From the NCBI GenBank assembly GCA_016791465.1, contig JAEUWE010000192.1, forward strand, positions 1-8,019: DNA of 8,019 bases. Reading direction: 5' to 3'. The notes beneath the pieces were generated by a model, which did no database searches, had not been told where the DNA came from, and saw only the letters and a list, made by a program, of their open reading frames with translations. Within the stretch, counting starts at the first letter, position 1. Every line of letters begins with the position of its first letter. This document shows positions 1 through 5,822 of this stretch, piece by piece. Origin of the DNA: Pseudobdellovibrionaceae bacterium. GTDB taxonomy: Bacteria > Bdellovibrionota > Bdellovibrionia > Bdellovibrionales > JAMPXM01. Both the position numbers and the translations under genes were made by a program.

Positions 1-579
1 TACACTTTGCTGCAGATTTTCTCGATTCCCTGTCTTCTCCAAGAGAGTGATGTAACCCGCGGCCTTCGGATCTTGGAAAAGAATCGCGATGAGCTGAAGC
101 GCGCGAACCGGAGAACCTCCGCAAGCAGGATGCGCCAGAGTCCAATTCCACAGACCTCCCGGAAGCGTCGGCGCTACGCCCACAATGTCCGTCTGATCGA
201 TTCGGAGAAACCTCGAAAGATCCTCGATATATCTCAAAACTTTGGGTGACCCAACGAGCGCACGAGCCTCAGAAGCAAAGGTCAAAAATCCAAATGTGTT
301 GGCCTCAAAGTCAAGAGCCTTGCGGAAAGCCTCTGTCGCACGATTGCACGGATAGAGCGGCAAAGGAAATGTAGTCGCAAGTTCATGTCGGCAATGGGCG
401 AGCTGTGAATGGCTTATGACTCTATTCAAGAGGTCCGTTAAAAAATAGGTTTCAATTTTGTATTTCGCCGCCGTCTGAAAGTCGGCTTCTGCAGACGGAG
501 CCAAAACAAGCAGCGCCAAAAGTCCCAGCACGAAGGATCTAACCGGCCGTAGAAAATGCCAAGCCCTGCCCTGATTCAT
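1..579 (-). CDS. exported hypothetical protein, N-terminal part (runs off left edge)
   Basis: An open frame of 193 codons runs from an ATG at 579 to the window edge without a stop, so the C-terminus is missing. The first 32 residues form a clear signal peptide: basic n-region (R5, R11, R14), hydrophobic core around 15-28 (FVLGLLALLVLA), and an A-x-A cleavage site at A30-E31-A32, predicting export to the periplasm or outside. The mature part has three cysteines (C63, C78, C153) and a mostly helical look, and matches no family I recognise. An in-frame ATG at 654 also exists, but starting there would bury the signal peptide behind 25 extra residues, so I chose 579. Neither start has a strong ribosome site. 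The gene lies 180 bp after the glycosylase gene on the same strand and may have its own promoter. Coding status is well supported by the unbroken frame and export signal; function is unknown. Confidence 0.75.
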   Translation of the reverse strand, partial: MNQGRAWHFLRPVRSFVLGLLALLVLAPSAEADFQTAAKYKIETYFLTDLLNRVISHSQLAHCRHELATTFPLPLYPCNRATEAFRKALDFEANTFGFLTFASEARALVGSPKVLRYIEDLSRFLRIDQTDIVGVAPTLPGGLWNWTLAHPACGGSPVRALQLIAILFQDPKAAGYITLLEKTGNRENLQQSV

Positions 580-694
580 AAGAGATTCATTCCCATCACC
601 TATTGGGGACTCCTCAAGCCCAGTCGAAATAAGCCATATTCGGGCCGACTCCATTTGAATCTCGTTGAGCTGGGCATGGACGAACTGACTACAA

Positions 695-758
695 GTTCGA
701 CAGTGAGTCGCCTAAGGGCACTTCTCGACCTGGGAAAACACACATCCTCCTGTCGAAC
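695..758. repeat. perfect 9-bp inverted repeat flanking 46 nt
   Basis: GTTCGACAG at 695-703 and CTGTCGAAC at 750-758 are exact reverse complements separated by 46 nt. The right arm ends two bases from the stop codon of the glycosylase gene (761). The arms could pair in RNA as a long stem-loop with a shorter inner GTCG/CGAC pairing, or act as a DNA site. No T-run follows either arm, so a classic intrinsic terminator is not supported. It could stabilise the 3' end of the glycosylase mRNA, terminate by another route, or mark a small mobile or repeat unit. Confidence 0.5.
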
Positions 759-760
759 CT

Positions 761-1357
761 TTAACGATGCTCGTCGACCATTGCGCGCTTGAACTGTTCA
801 ACGAGCTCCTCAAAGCTCACACGTCGTGCCGCTCGAGACGTCGAGTTTCCGAGAATGCACTTGATCGGTCTGTTTCGCTCGACTGTGAATGTCTGGCCCA
901 CCTCGATCTTTTCTGGGAGCGTGTGAGCAATTCCGTTGTCATCTAAGTACCGAATAAATGAGTGATACGTACTTGAGGGCCCCGAGTATCCGGTCAGATG
1001 GATCACCTTCAATGTATCGTTTGTATCGATGATTTCGACGATGTTTTGAAACTCTAGAATACTGATATCTCGGTCGAGCGAACTCTTTCCCTTTCTTCCG
1101 ATTGTTTTCCCAAGATTCTGCACTCCCACCGACATCAGTTTCATCAATTGCTTCCGCTCGTTCACGGCATCTGAATCTGCATTTTTTGAGAGTCTTTTCC
1201 CGGCCACTTCGGCAAAGACACTCCAGAAGCGATTTTGTTTGTTTGGATAGTAAAACTCGATGTGACGCTTGTCTTTGTGGGGCGGAAATGTTCCTAGAAT
1301 TAAAGTACGCATACCTTGAATCGGATAGTACCAATCTGGATGGTGATCTCTGTTCAC
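761..1357 (-). CDS. uracil-DNA glycosylase superfamily protein (family 6/HDG-like)
   Basis: A 198-residue protein of the UDG superfamily, enzymes that flip out and cleave deaminated bases (uracil, or hypoxanthine in family 6) in cytoplasmic base-excision repair. The first signature is LILGTFPP at residues 19-26, followed by FYYPNKQNRFW (35-45), the family-6-like layout in which the YY...PxNxFW stretch lines the base pocket. The second signature near the C-terminus is NSTSRAAR (171-178) followed by SFEELVEQF, matching the PSTSPAN-type loop of these enzymes but with Asn in place of the usual Pro. The frame is open to an ATG at 1444. However, the GTG at 1357 is preceded by GGGAGG six bases upstream and gives the family's normal N-terminus (H5-H6-P7 then the first strand), so I start there. 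It is monocistronic in appearance, with 210 bp upstream. The superfamily is fairly certain; the exact base specificity is not. Confidence 0.82.
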   Translation of the reverse strand: MNRDHHPDWYYPIQGMRTLILGTFPPHKDKRHIEFYYPNKQNRFWSVFAEVAGKRLSKNADSDAVNERKQLMKLMSVGVQNLGKTIGRKGKSSLDRDISILEFQNIVEIIDTNDTLKVIHLTGYSGPSSTYHSFIRYLDDNGIAHTLPEKIEVGQTFTVERNRPIKCILGNSTSRAARRVSFEELVEQFKRAMVDEHR

Positions 1358-1366
1358 GCAAAACCT
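1358..1366 (-). promoter_or_regulatory. ribosome binding site deciding the GTG start
   Basis: Read on the minus strand, the sequence just before GTG 1357 is GAGGGAGGTTTTGC. Its GGGAGG core lies six bases from the start codon, the best Shine-Dalgarno match in the window. It is why the start at 1357 is preferred to the in-frame ATG at 1444, which lies 87 bases upstream. The core itself extends slightly beyond the listed end, to about 1369. Confidence 0.8.
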
Positions 1367-1497
1367 CCCTCGGCAATTTACAAGTGGCTTCTTTATCGGA
1401 ACTTCAGACGGCGCAATTAGAGTTTGGAGAAAAAATCTCAACACCGTAAATGTGGCTGATGCTGACTATTTTTTAACAATGTGGCTCGTCTCAATTC

Positions 1498-1527
1498 GAT
1501 TGCATGTAAATGAAATGTTTCACAATC
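1498..1527. repeat. nested palindromic element in the gap before the glycosylase gene
   Basis: TTTCACAATC at 1518-1527 can pair with TGAAA (1511-1515) and, past an 8-nt bulge, with GATTG (1498-1502), giving inner arms with only two bases between them. The AT-rich palindrome TGAAATGTTTCA resembles a small operator. It lies between the end of the 314-residue gene (1568) and the start of the glycosylase gene (1357), about 140 bp upstream of the latter. No regulator is identified. A weaker GTCGG/CCGAC pair at 1533-1537 and 1551-1555 lies beside it, closer to the stop at 1568, and might be a weak terminator. Confidence 0.35.
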
Positions 1528-1567
1528 ATTAAGTCGGGCGAGATCCAAGACCGACAGAACGAATAGC

Positions 1568-2512
1568 CTAAACCCGAACTCCATACAGCTGCGAGACAGA
1601 AGAGAGATCGAGCGGGCCGATTTCGTTGAAGCTCAGAATAACCTTTCGCGAGTCAGCTAAACTGATACTGAGGATATGTACCTCATAGTCTGGGGAGCCG
1701 CGTTCGCCATCGATGAGCTCTTTCGCAAGTTGAATATCGACGAAGTCGCCTGTGCTCCAATAGATGCTGGTATCAAAGCACGAGATTCCTTGAAGCTGAT
1801 TCGGCTCATCAGTCCAAAACGAAAGGCCATGGTCCGAGAGCTTTTCTGGGGTCGGGAACTTTTGAAACTTCCCCTCAAGACCAAATGGCACATAGCGAGT
1901 TGATCCTGATTCCACTTTCACTGGGGCCACTTTTGAAAGGCTAAGTCTAAGAGTCATCGGGTGAATCGACCGCATGATCGACCAGTAGCGCTTTGACTCA
2001 AGCGTTACCGTTCCACCCCAAACCCCAGAGTAGTCCGCAAGTTTAAATTGAAAGCCTGTGTTGTAGATCAGGCAATCAAAGGGCGAATCTCGAAACCAGG
2101 TCCATTCTTGGTTCGACATCGGCGAAAGATGCGCTTTGATTTCGTCAGATGTCTGCGCTGGGGAAAACTCTGTGAATTCGAAATGCCAGGCCTCGACGAT
2201 CCAATTTTCATCTTCCGATGACTCATAAAAAAAGAATTTCGGAATCAGATACGGACCGACGCGCACCTTCTCTTTTAGAACATAAACGGGATAGCCGTTT
2301 CTCTGATCTTTCGAGAGCAGGTCGCTACCAAGTAAGGCGGCTCGAGTGCGACTCCATGGGATAACACTTCCGCTTTCGAGGTGAATTCCATCTTGAAATA
2401 TCTCGTTCTGCCGGGATGCGGTCGCTCCATCAGCGATGACGGTGCAATATTTCGCCGCATCCGCGCCGACCGTTCGACTCTGAGAGAATAGCTTAGCAAT
2501 TGCTTTAAACAT
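1568..2512 (-). CDS. hypothetical protein, 314 residues, coupled to the MATE gene
   Basis: I do not recognise this protein. The frame stays open upstream into the MATE gene, but the part before residue 1 (ATG 2512) is a Cys/Asp-rich out-of-frame reading of that gene. The ATG at 2512 lies 14 nt after the MATE stop with CGGGAG just ahead, so it is the sensible start. The N-terminus (MFKAIAKLFSQ) is a short amphipathic helix with no signal peptide, and no membrane segment follows. The rest looks rich in beta strands and aromatic residues, for example PKFFFYES (91-98), WIVEAWHFEF (104-113), YSGVWGGTVTLES (161-173) and a hydrophobic VHILSISL strand (278-285) near the end, suggesting a soluble beta-rich fold. 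The tight spacing implies co-transcription, and probably coupled translation, with the efflux pump. A functional link is inference only. Confidence 0.75.
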   Translation of the reverse strand: MFKAIAKLFSQSRTVGADAAKYCTVIADGATASRQNEIFQDGIHLESGSVIPWSRTRAALLGSDLLSKDQRNGYPVYVLKEKVRVGPYLIPKFFFYESSEDENWIVEAWHFEFTEFSPAQTSDEIKAHLSPMSNQEWTWFRDSPFDCLIYNTGFQFKLADYSGVWGGTVTLESKRYWSIMRSIHPMTLRLSLSKVAPVKVESGSTRYVPFGLEGKFQKFPTPEKLSDHGLSFWTDEPNQLQGISCFDTSIYWSTGDFVDIQLAKELIDGERGSPDYEVHILSISLADSRKVILSFNEIGPLDLSSVSQLYGVRV

Positions 2513-2526
2513 CACTCCCGACCGAA

Positions 2527-3897
2527 TCACACTTTCACGTCGCGCCACTTGCCCTTTCTGAAGACATACCAAGCAACAGCGGTCATCAACGCATAGGCAA
2601 TCGGAATCGCAGTCATCACTCCTGCTGTACCCATGCTCGTGTGCTTCACGAGCAGATAGGCCAGTGGAGTTTGGAAAACCCAAAAGCAGAAGAAGTTCAA
2701 TCGAGTTGGAGTTTTGGTGTCCCCTGCACCATTGAGTGCTTGGGTGAAGACCATCGACACACCATAGAAAATAAATCCAGAGGCGATGATGCGTAAGCCC
2801 TCAACGCCATAGGCGAGAACGGCTTCGTCATGAGTAAAGATTCCGACGATGGGGCGCGCCAGAGCCACGAGAAAGATCGTCACTGCCGCCATGAAGATGG
2901 CGCTGAACTTAGCCGTCACCATCACGCTTTCCTCGGCGCGATCGAATCGTTTCGCCCCGAGATTTTGTCCAACCAAAGTCGCGGCGGCGTTGCTCAATCC
3001 CCAAGCGGGCAGAATAAAGAACACGAAGTTTCGAAATGCGATCTGGTAGCCAGCGGAAGCGGCTGTGCCTCCGGTCTCGGCAATCAGGCGCGTGAGGACA
3101 ATCCAACTTCCACTACCGATCAAAAACTGAATCGATGCGGGCCACGCGACTTCGGTCAGAGACTTCATAATGGGAAGATCCAAATGAAAGTCGGCTCGCC
3201 GCAGACGCAGGCTGCCGTCACCTTTAAAGAGGTGATAGCACTGATAAACGACCCCGGTGCTTCGACCCAGAACGGTTGCAATCGCCGCCCCCGTCAATCC
3301 AAAGTAGTGAATCAGAATCGGGCAAAGAACGATGTTCACGCCGCTAGCGATCCAGAGACTCTTCATCGCCATCGCCGCATCACCGGCGCCACGGAAAATA
3401 CCGTTGATCAAAAAGAGGAGTAAGATCGGCGCACACCCAGTCAACATGATCCGCGCAAACGGAGTGCCATCGCGAATCACATCCTCTTGCGCCCCCATCA
3501 GCCGCAGAATGTCGCCTGCGAATATGAACCCAAGCGCTCCCATCACAATCGAAAGCGCGATCGACAAAAGAATCGACTGCGCCCCCGCCCGCGCCGCTGC
3601 CTCTGGATTCTTCTCACCAATGCGCCGTGCAACGATGGCCGTTGCTGCGGTACTGACACCAATCGCGATGGAGTAGACAAGCGTGATCACGGACTCCGTC
3701 AGTCCCACGGTCGCAATGGCATTTTGCCCAAGGCCGCTCACAAAGAACATATCGACCACGGCGAATACGCTCTCTAGACCAATTTCTAAAATCATCGGGA
3801 TGGCGAGCAAAATGACGGCCTCAGAGATCCGACCACTGGTATAGTCGTGATGCTCGCCCTTGAGAGCACGTTTAATGAGCGAAAGCGTGGCTTGCAT
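2527..3897 (-). CDS. MATE family multidrug/Na+ (or H+) antiporter
   Basis: A 456-residue inner-membrane transporter of the MATE family, which exports cationic drugs or metabolites in exchange for Na+ or H+. The length and about twelve hydrophobic segments fit. The two homologous halves each carry the family's repeated loop motif: FRGAGDA at residues 168-174 and LNGAGDT at 388-394. LVGQNLGAKR (308-317) marks the conserved stretch after the seventh to eighth helix. The N-terminus (HHDYTSGRISEAVILLAIPMILE) and the RR-G-E-K-N cytoplasmic loop at 91-97 are typical of NorM/DinF-like members. The ATG at 3897 has AAAGGGA a few bases upstream. It is the first gene of a two-gene unit with the 314-residue protein, divergent from the GNAT gene 65 bp away. 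Substrate cannot be told from sequence. Confidence 0.95.
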   Translation of the reverse strand: MQATLSLIKRALKGEHHDYTSGRISEAVILLAIPMILEIGLESVFAVVDMFFVSGLGQNAIATVGLTESVITLVYSIAIGVSTAATAIVARRIGEKNPEAAARAGAQSILLSIALSIVMGALGFIFAGDILRLMGAQEDVIRDGTPFARIMLTGCAPILLLFLINGIFRGAGDAAMAMKSLWIASGVNIVLCPILIHYFGLTGAAIATVLGRSTGVVYQCYHLFKGDGSLRLRRADFHLDLPIMKSLTEVAWPASIQFLIGSGSWIVLTRLIAETGGTAASAGYQIAFRNFVFFILPAWGLSNAAATLVGQNLGAKRFDRAEESVMVTAKFSAIFMAAVTIFLVALARPIVGIFTHDEAVLAYGVEGLRIIASGFIFYGVSMVFTQALNGAGDTKTPTRLNFFCFWVFQTPLAYLLVKHTSMGTAGVMTAIPIAYALMTAVAWYVFRKGKWRDVKV

Positions 3898-3962
3898 TTG
3901 TCCCTTTAGAAGATTTCAGGTTAGGTTTATAGAGTGCACGAAGTACAAACGAAAGCGAACAT
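3898..3962. promoter_or_regulatory. divergent promoter region between the MATE and GNAT genes
   Basis: This 65-bp gap must drive both genes. For the plus strand, TTTAGA (3905-3910), 17 bp and TATAGA (3928-3933) is a plausible sigma70 pair. For the minus strand, the overlapping TATAAA (3931-3926) is a good -10, with only a poor -35 (TTTCGT at 3954-3949). The two -10 boxes overlap, so polymerase binding on the two sides should compete. No clear operator is seen. Confidence 0.35.
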
Positions 3963-4376
3963 ATGAAAGTCGAAGTCATTGAGTCGCCCGATCAAAGTAT
4001 TGCTGATTTCTTCGAGAAGAGAATTGAAGAGTTCAATCTTGCTCGATGGGAAGTCACAGAGAAGAAACCTATCGCGGTTAAAGTCACAGATGACGACGGT
4101 GAACTGGTCGCAGGCGCGGCTGGCAAGACTTTTGGCCTTTGGCTACTTCTCGACAATCTCTGGGTTGCAGAGTCCAACCGCGGTCAGGATTTGGGCTCAA
4201 AGATTCTTGTCGCTCTTGAGAATGCTGCAAAAGTGCGAGGATGCCGGTTCGTTCTCCTCGACACCCTGAACTTTCAGGCCCGACCGTTTTATGAAAAACA
4301 TGGCTACTCGGTTCAATGGACACAAAAGAACTACCCGCGCGATGGCATGAAGTTCTTTATGGTGAAGGAACTTTAG
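3963..4376 (+). CDS. GNAT family N-acetyltransferase
   Basis: A 137-residue single-domain acetyltransferase that would transfer an acetyl group from acetyl-CoA to an amine of an unknown substrate in the cytoplasm. Motif A, which binds the pyrophosphate of CoA, is seen as LWVAESNRGQDLGSKIL (66-82), with R73-G74-x-x-x-G78 in the usual place. Motif B follows as LDTLNFQARPFYEKHGY (99-115), the strand and helix ending in the typical FYxKxGY. The C-terminal NYPRDGMKFFMVKEL is the closing strand often found in this small-GNAT subgroup. The ATG at 3963 has only a weak purine-rich stretch (GAAAGCG) ahead, but gives a family-normal N-terminus. It is transcribed alone, with a possible terminator at 4395-4418. 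Family assignment is firm; substrate is unknown. Confidence 0.93.
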   Translation: MKVEVIESPDQSIADFFEKRIEEFNLARWEVTEKKPIAVKVTDDDGELVAGAAGKTFGLWLLLDNLWVAESNRGQDLGSKILVALENAAKVRGCRFVLLDTLNFQARPFYEKHGYSVQWTQKNYPRDGMKFFMVKEL

Positions 4377-4394
4377 TCCAAGAGAAATAGAGTG

Positions 4395-4418
4395 AGGACT
4401 GGCTCGTTTATCGGTCCT
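4395..4418 (+). terminator. possible weak terminator after the GNAT gene
   Basis: AGGACTG (4395-4401) pairs with CGGTCCT (4412-4418), seven pairs including one G-T wobble around a 10-nt loop, 19 bases after the GNAT stop. An outer AGTG/CACT pairing (4391-4394 with 4426-4429) could extend it. Only two T residues follow before C, so intrinsic termination would be weak. Confidence 0.35.
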
Positions 4419-4580
4419 TTCAATTCACTAAAGGCTGCTCTTGGTCTTCATTATCCATGAAGTCACCTTCCCTGGCGAAGGGCTTGAGAGTCCTGTTGAC
4501 TTCAGTATTCCAAGACTATTCGCAACTGAAACCGATGAACTGAAATCTCAAATTTTCAATCGGTAGCAGCGGAGAAGAAA

Positions 4581-5066
4581 ATGAAAGAAATGCGAGAGAG
4601 GACAACGACCCGATCGCTTCTGCCGTCAGCATTTCTTTCGGGAATATCGGTTCTCATCTTCGTTCCAGTTATCACGCTCTTTTCTCCGCTCATCTTGTTT
4701 CTCGTAGTTCAAACTCAACTCTCAAAATTGGCGGTTCGCCTCTATTGCCGGTATAACTGCATCCGTATTGTATTGGTTCTATCGACTGAACCAAAGACAA
4801 GTGCGATTCTTAATCGCGAGCTTGTGCCTCTTCTCGATAGTCGGGCTGTCGTCATCGAGCCTGGTGATTCGCGGAGAGTCCTCAGTTATTTCTTAAAACA
4901 CCTGTCTGATGCGAACGCTCCGTTTATTCTCTTCGTCACGACCGGTCGGAAACTGCGTCCGACTCAACTCGGCCCTATTATCAAACGTCAACTCGCCGGA
5001 AACCCAGTAAGGTTCGACAACCTAAAGGCCAAGATTAAAGCTGACCAACAGAGAAGCTCTGTCTAG
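4581..5066 (+). CDS. membrane-anchored hypothetical protein
   Basis: A 161-residue protein that I do not recognise. After a short basic N-terminus, residues about 14-45 form a long hydrophobic stretch (one long or two short membrane helices broken by P29 and P36). The remainder is a basic soluble domain, probably on the cytoplasmic side given the many Lys/Arg. In it the strands RIVLVLST (62-69), AVVIEPGD (89-96) and PFILFVTTG (114-122) alternate with helices, which suggests a small alpha/beta fold. The ATG at 4581 is preceded by GGAGAAG at a good distance. A TTGACT box at 4496-4501 lies about 80 bp upstream, with a poor -10 partner (TATTCG after 15 bp). The next gene starts 23 bp after its stop, so the two are probably one transcript. 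Confidence 0.7.
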   Translation: MKEMRERTTTRSLLPSAFLSGISVLIFVPVITLFSPLILFLVVQTQLSKLAVRLYCRYNCIRIVLVLSTEPKTSAILNRELVPLLDSRAVVIEPGDSRRVLSYFLKHLSDANAPFILFVTTGRKLRPTQLGPIIKRQLAGNPVRFDNLKAKIKADQQRSSV

Positions 5067-5089
5067 ACAGACCCCACGAAAGGACCCGC

Positions 5090-5284
5090 ATGGAAGAACA
5101 TGATTTTGAGGGCACGCTGGTGCTTGAACGGCTTGCGGAAATCAATAAGGTCGAGGAGTTTTTTGAAGCGATCGATGCCGACGATTTTAGTCGAGCGAAG
5201 ATGCTGATGAAGCGTGCCCATGTCGACGCAGAGACCATCGCCGTGGTCTTAAAGAAGATGCAGCAGGCCGACGGCGAGCATTGA
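5090..5284 (+). CDS. small acidic hypothetical protein, 64 residues
   Basis: A short protein with a strong ribosome site (GAAAGGA, five bases before the ATG), lying 23 bp after the membrane protein gene. It is acidic and almost wholly helical by eye: E2-E3-x-D5, then an amphipathic stretch VLERLAEINKVEEFFEAI (11-28), an acidic turn D30-D31-D32, and a second region FSRAKMLMKRAHVDAETIAVVLKKM (33-57). It has no Cys and no membrane segment. The layout suggests a helical-bundle adaptor or regulator, perhaps acting with the preceding membrane protein, but no family is recognised. The ribosome site and operon position argue that it is real. Confidence 0.65.
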   Translation: MEEHDFEGTLVLERLAEINKVEEFFEAIDADDFSRAKMLMKRAHVDAETIAVVLKKMQQADGEH

Positions 5285-5315
5285 GAGCGAAGTCACTTCG
5301 ACAAACCAAATGCGA

Positions 5316-5335
5316 GAGCTGTTCCAGAGCAGCTC
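5316..5335 (+). terminator. stem-loop after the small acidic gene
   Basis: GAGCTG (5316-5321) and CAGCTC (5330-5335) form a perfect six-pair stem with an 8-nt loop, about 30 bases after the stop at 5284. No T-run follows, so it may be a factor-dependent end or an mRNA-stabilising hairpin. A smaller CGAAG-TCA-CTTCG hairpin lies at 5288-5300, directly after the stop. Confidence 0.3.
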
Positions 5336-5365
5336 AGATCTCGATCATGATTTCGTAAAACGCGC

Positions 5366-5413
5366 GGTCTGCTTTATCGCGAGGACCCTTTCTTAAGGAC
5401 AAACGAACAGACC
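5366..5413. repeat. 6-bp inverted repeat upstream of the exported-protein operon
   Basis: GGTCTG (5366-5371) and CAGACC (5408-5413) are exact reverse complements with 36 nt between, themselves containing two AGGAC direct repeats (5382-5386 and 5396-5400). The element lies just upstream of the promoter for the exported-protein operon, where a regulator would bind. A site this short can arise by chance. Confidence 0.25.
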
Positions 5414-5416
5414 TTT

Positions 5417-5443
5417 GGGGAGGGGGCGCTTGTCACCTTCCCC
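5417..5443. promoter_or_regulatory. G/C-rich inverted repeat enclosing the -35 box
   Basis: GGGGAGGG (5417-5424) can pair with CCTTCCCC (5436-5443) over eight positions, one of them G-T. The 11-nt loop between the arms ends exactly with the TTGTCA -35 box (5430-5435). A protein bound to this near-palindrome would cover the -35 element and block or recruit polymerase. It would not be in the mRNA if transcription starts near 5466, so a DNA-level role is more likely than an RNA hairpin. Confidence 0.4.
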
Positions 5444-5459
5444 ACGGGCCCCCTATCAT
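5430..5459 (+). promoter_or_regulatory. sigma70-type promoter giving a probable leaderless mRNA
   Basis: TTGTCA (5430-5435), an 18-bp spacer, and TATCAT (5454-5459) each match the consensus at five of six positions. The -10 box ends six bases before the A of the ATG at 5466, so the expected transcription start is at or next to the start codon. This also explains why no Shine-Dalgarno sequence is present there. The spacer is unusually G/C-rich (CCTTCCCCACGGGCCCCC). Confidence 0.6.
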
Positions 5460-5465
5460 AGCTTC

Positions 5466-5822
5466 ATGAGCAAATACATCTTTGGAATACTCCTACTGGC
5501 CTCCACCTGCCTCGCCGACGAAGATCCTATACAAATCGAGATCTACTCAAAGAACGCCGCTGTTCAGAAGATTCCGAGTGAGTTCTGGACAAAGCGCAAT
5601 GCAGGCTACATTACCACGTCCAATGCACCCGTTCTTGAACCAGAAATTCGAGACCGAATTCTCAAAGAGGTCGGCCTTGAAGAGACCTTTGAGACACGCG
5701 ATGAACTCGAGAAGGATCTCTTTGTTATTAGAGTCCGCAACAAGCCCATCGCCGCTCTTCGGATTGAGTATTCCGAGATCGAAGAGTCAAAGCTAAGAGC
5801 GCTCAAGGCTCGTCTAAAATGA
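5466..5822 (+). CDS. small exported protein, coupled to the caspase-like gene
   Basis: A 118-residue protein with a signal peptide: K3, a hydrophobic core YIFGILLLAS (4-13), and a likely cleavage after C-L-A at residue 17. The cysteine does not sit in a good lipobox (A-S-T-C), so I favour signal peptidase I over a lipoprotein. The mature part starts very acidic (DED), then IQIEIYS strand, aromatic FW, and the helix-rich EIRDRILKEVGLEETFETRDELEKDL, followed by a paired strand region FVIRVRNKPIAALRIEYSE. No family is recognised. The frame is open to a TTG at 5415, but only the ATG at 5466 puts the signal peptide at the N-terminus. Its TGA overlaps the next gene's ATG (ATGA), indicating translational coupling. 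A small exported protein made in step with a larger exported putative protease could be its inhibitor, chaperone or subunit; this is inference. Confidence 0.75.
   Translation: MSKYIFGILLLASTCLADEDPIQIEIYSKNAAVQKIPSEFWTKRNAGYITTSNAPVLEPEIRDRILKEVGLEETFETRDELEKDLFVIRVRNKPIAALRIEYSEIEESKLRALKARLK

Noticed and set aside
7..249. 80-codon plus-strand frame at the left edge
   Set aside because: It lies antisense to the exported-protein gene (579-<1), has an Arg-rich low-plausibility sequence and lacks a ribosome site.
556..792. 78-codon plus-strand frame across the gap 580-760
   Set aside because: It overlaps the start of one real gene and the end of another on the other strand, has no ribosome site, and shows no protein-like pattern.
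1358..1444. 29-residue N-terminal extension of the UDG-like protein (ATG 1444)
   Set aside because: The GTG at 1357 has a much better ribosome site and gives the family's normal N-terminus.
2513..2683. 57-residue N-terminal extension of the 314-residue protein into the MATE gene
   Set aside because: This stretch is the MATE gene's C-terminal coding sequence read in another frame; its Cys/Asp-rich composition is not protein-like, and ATG 2512 follows the MATE stop directly.
2830..3423. 197-codon plus-strand frame
   Set aside because: It is antisense to the clear MATE gene, with composition typical of a shadow frame.
5415..5465. TTG start adding 17 residues to the small exported protein
   Set aside because: It would place the signal peptide internally, and the start would lie upstream of the predicted promoter's -10 box.
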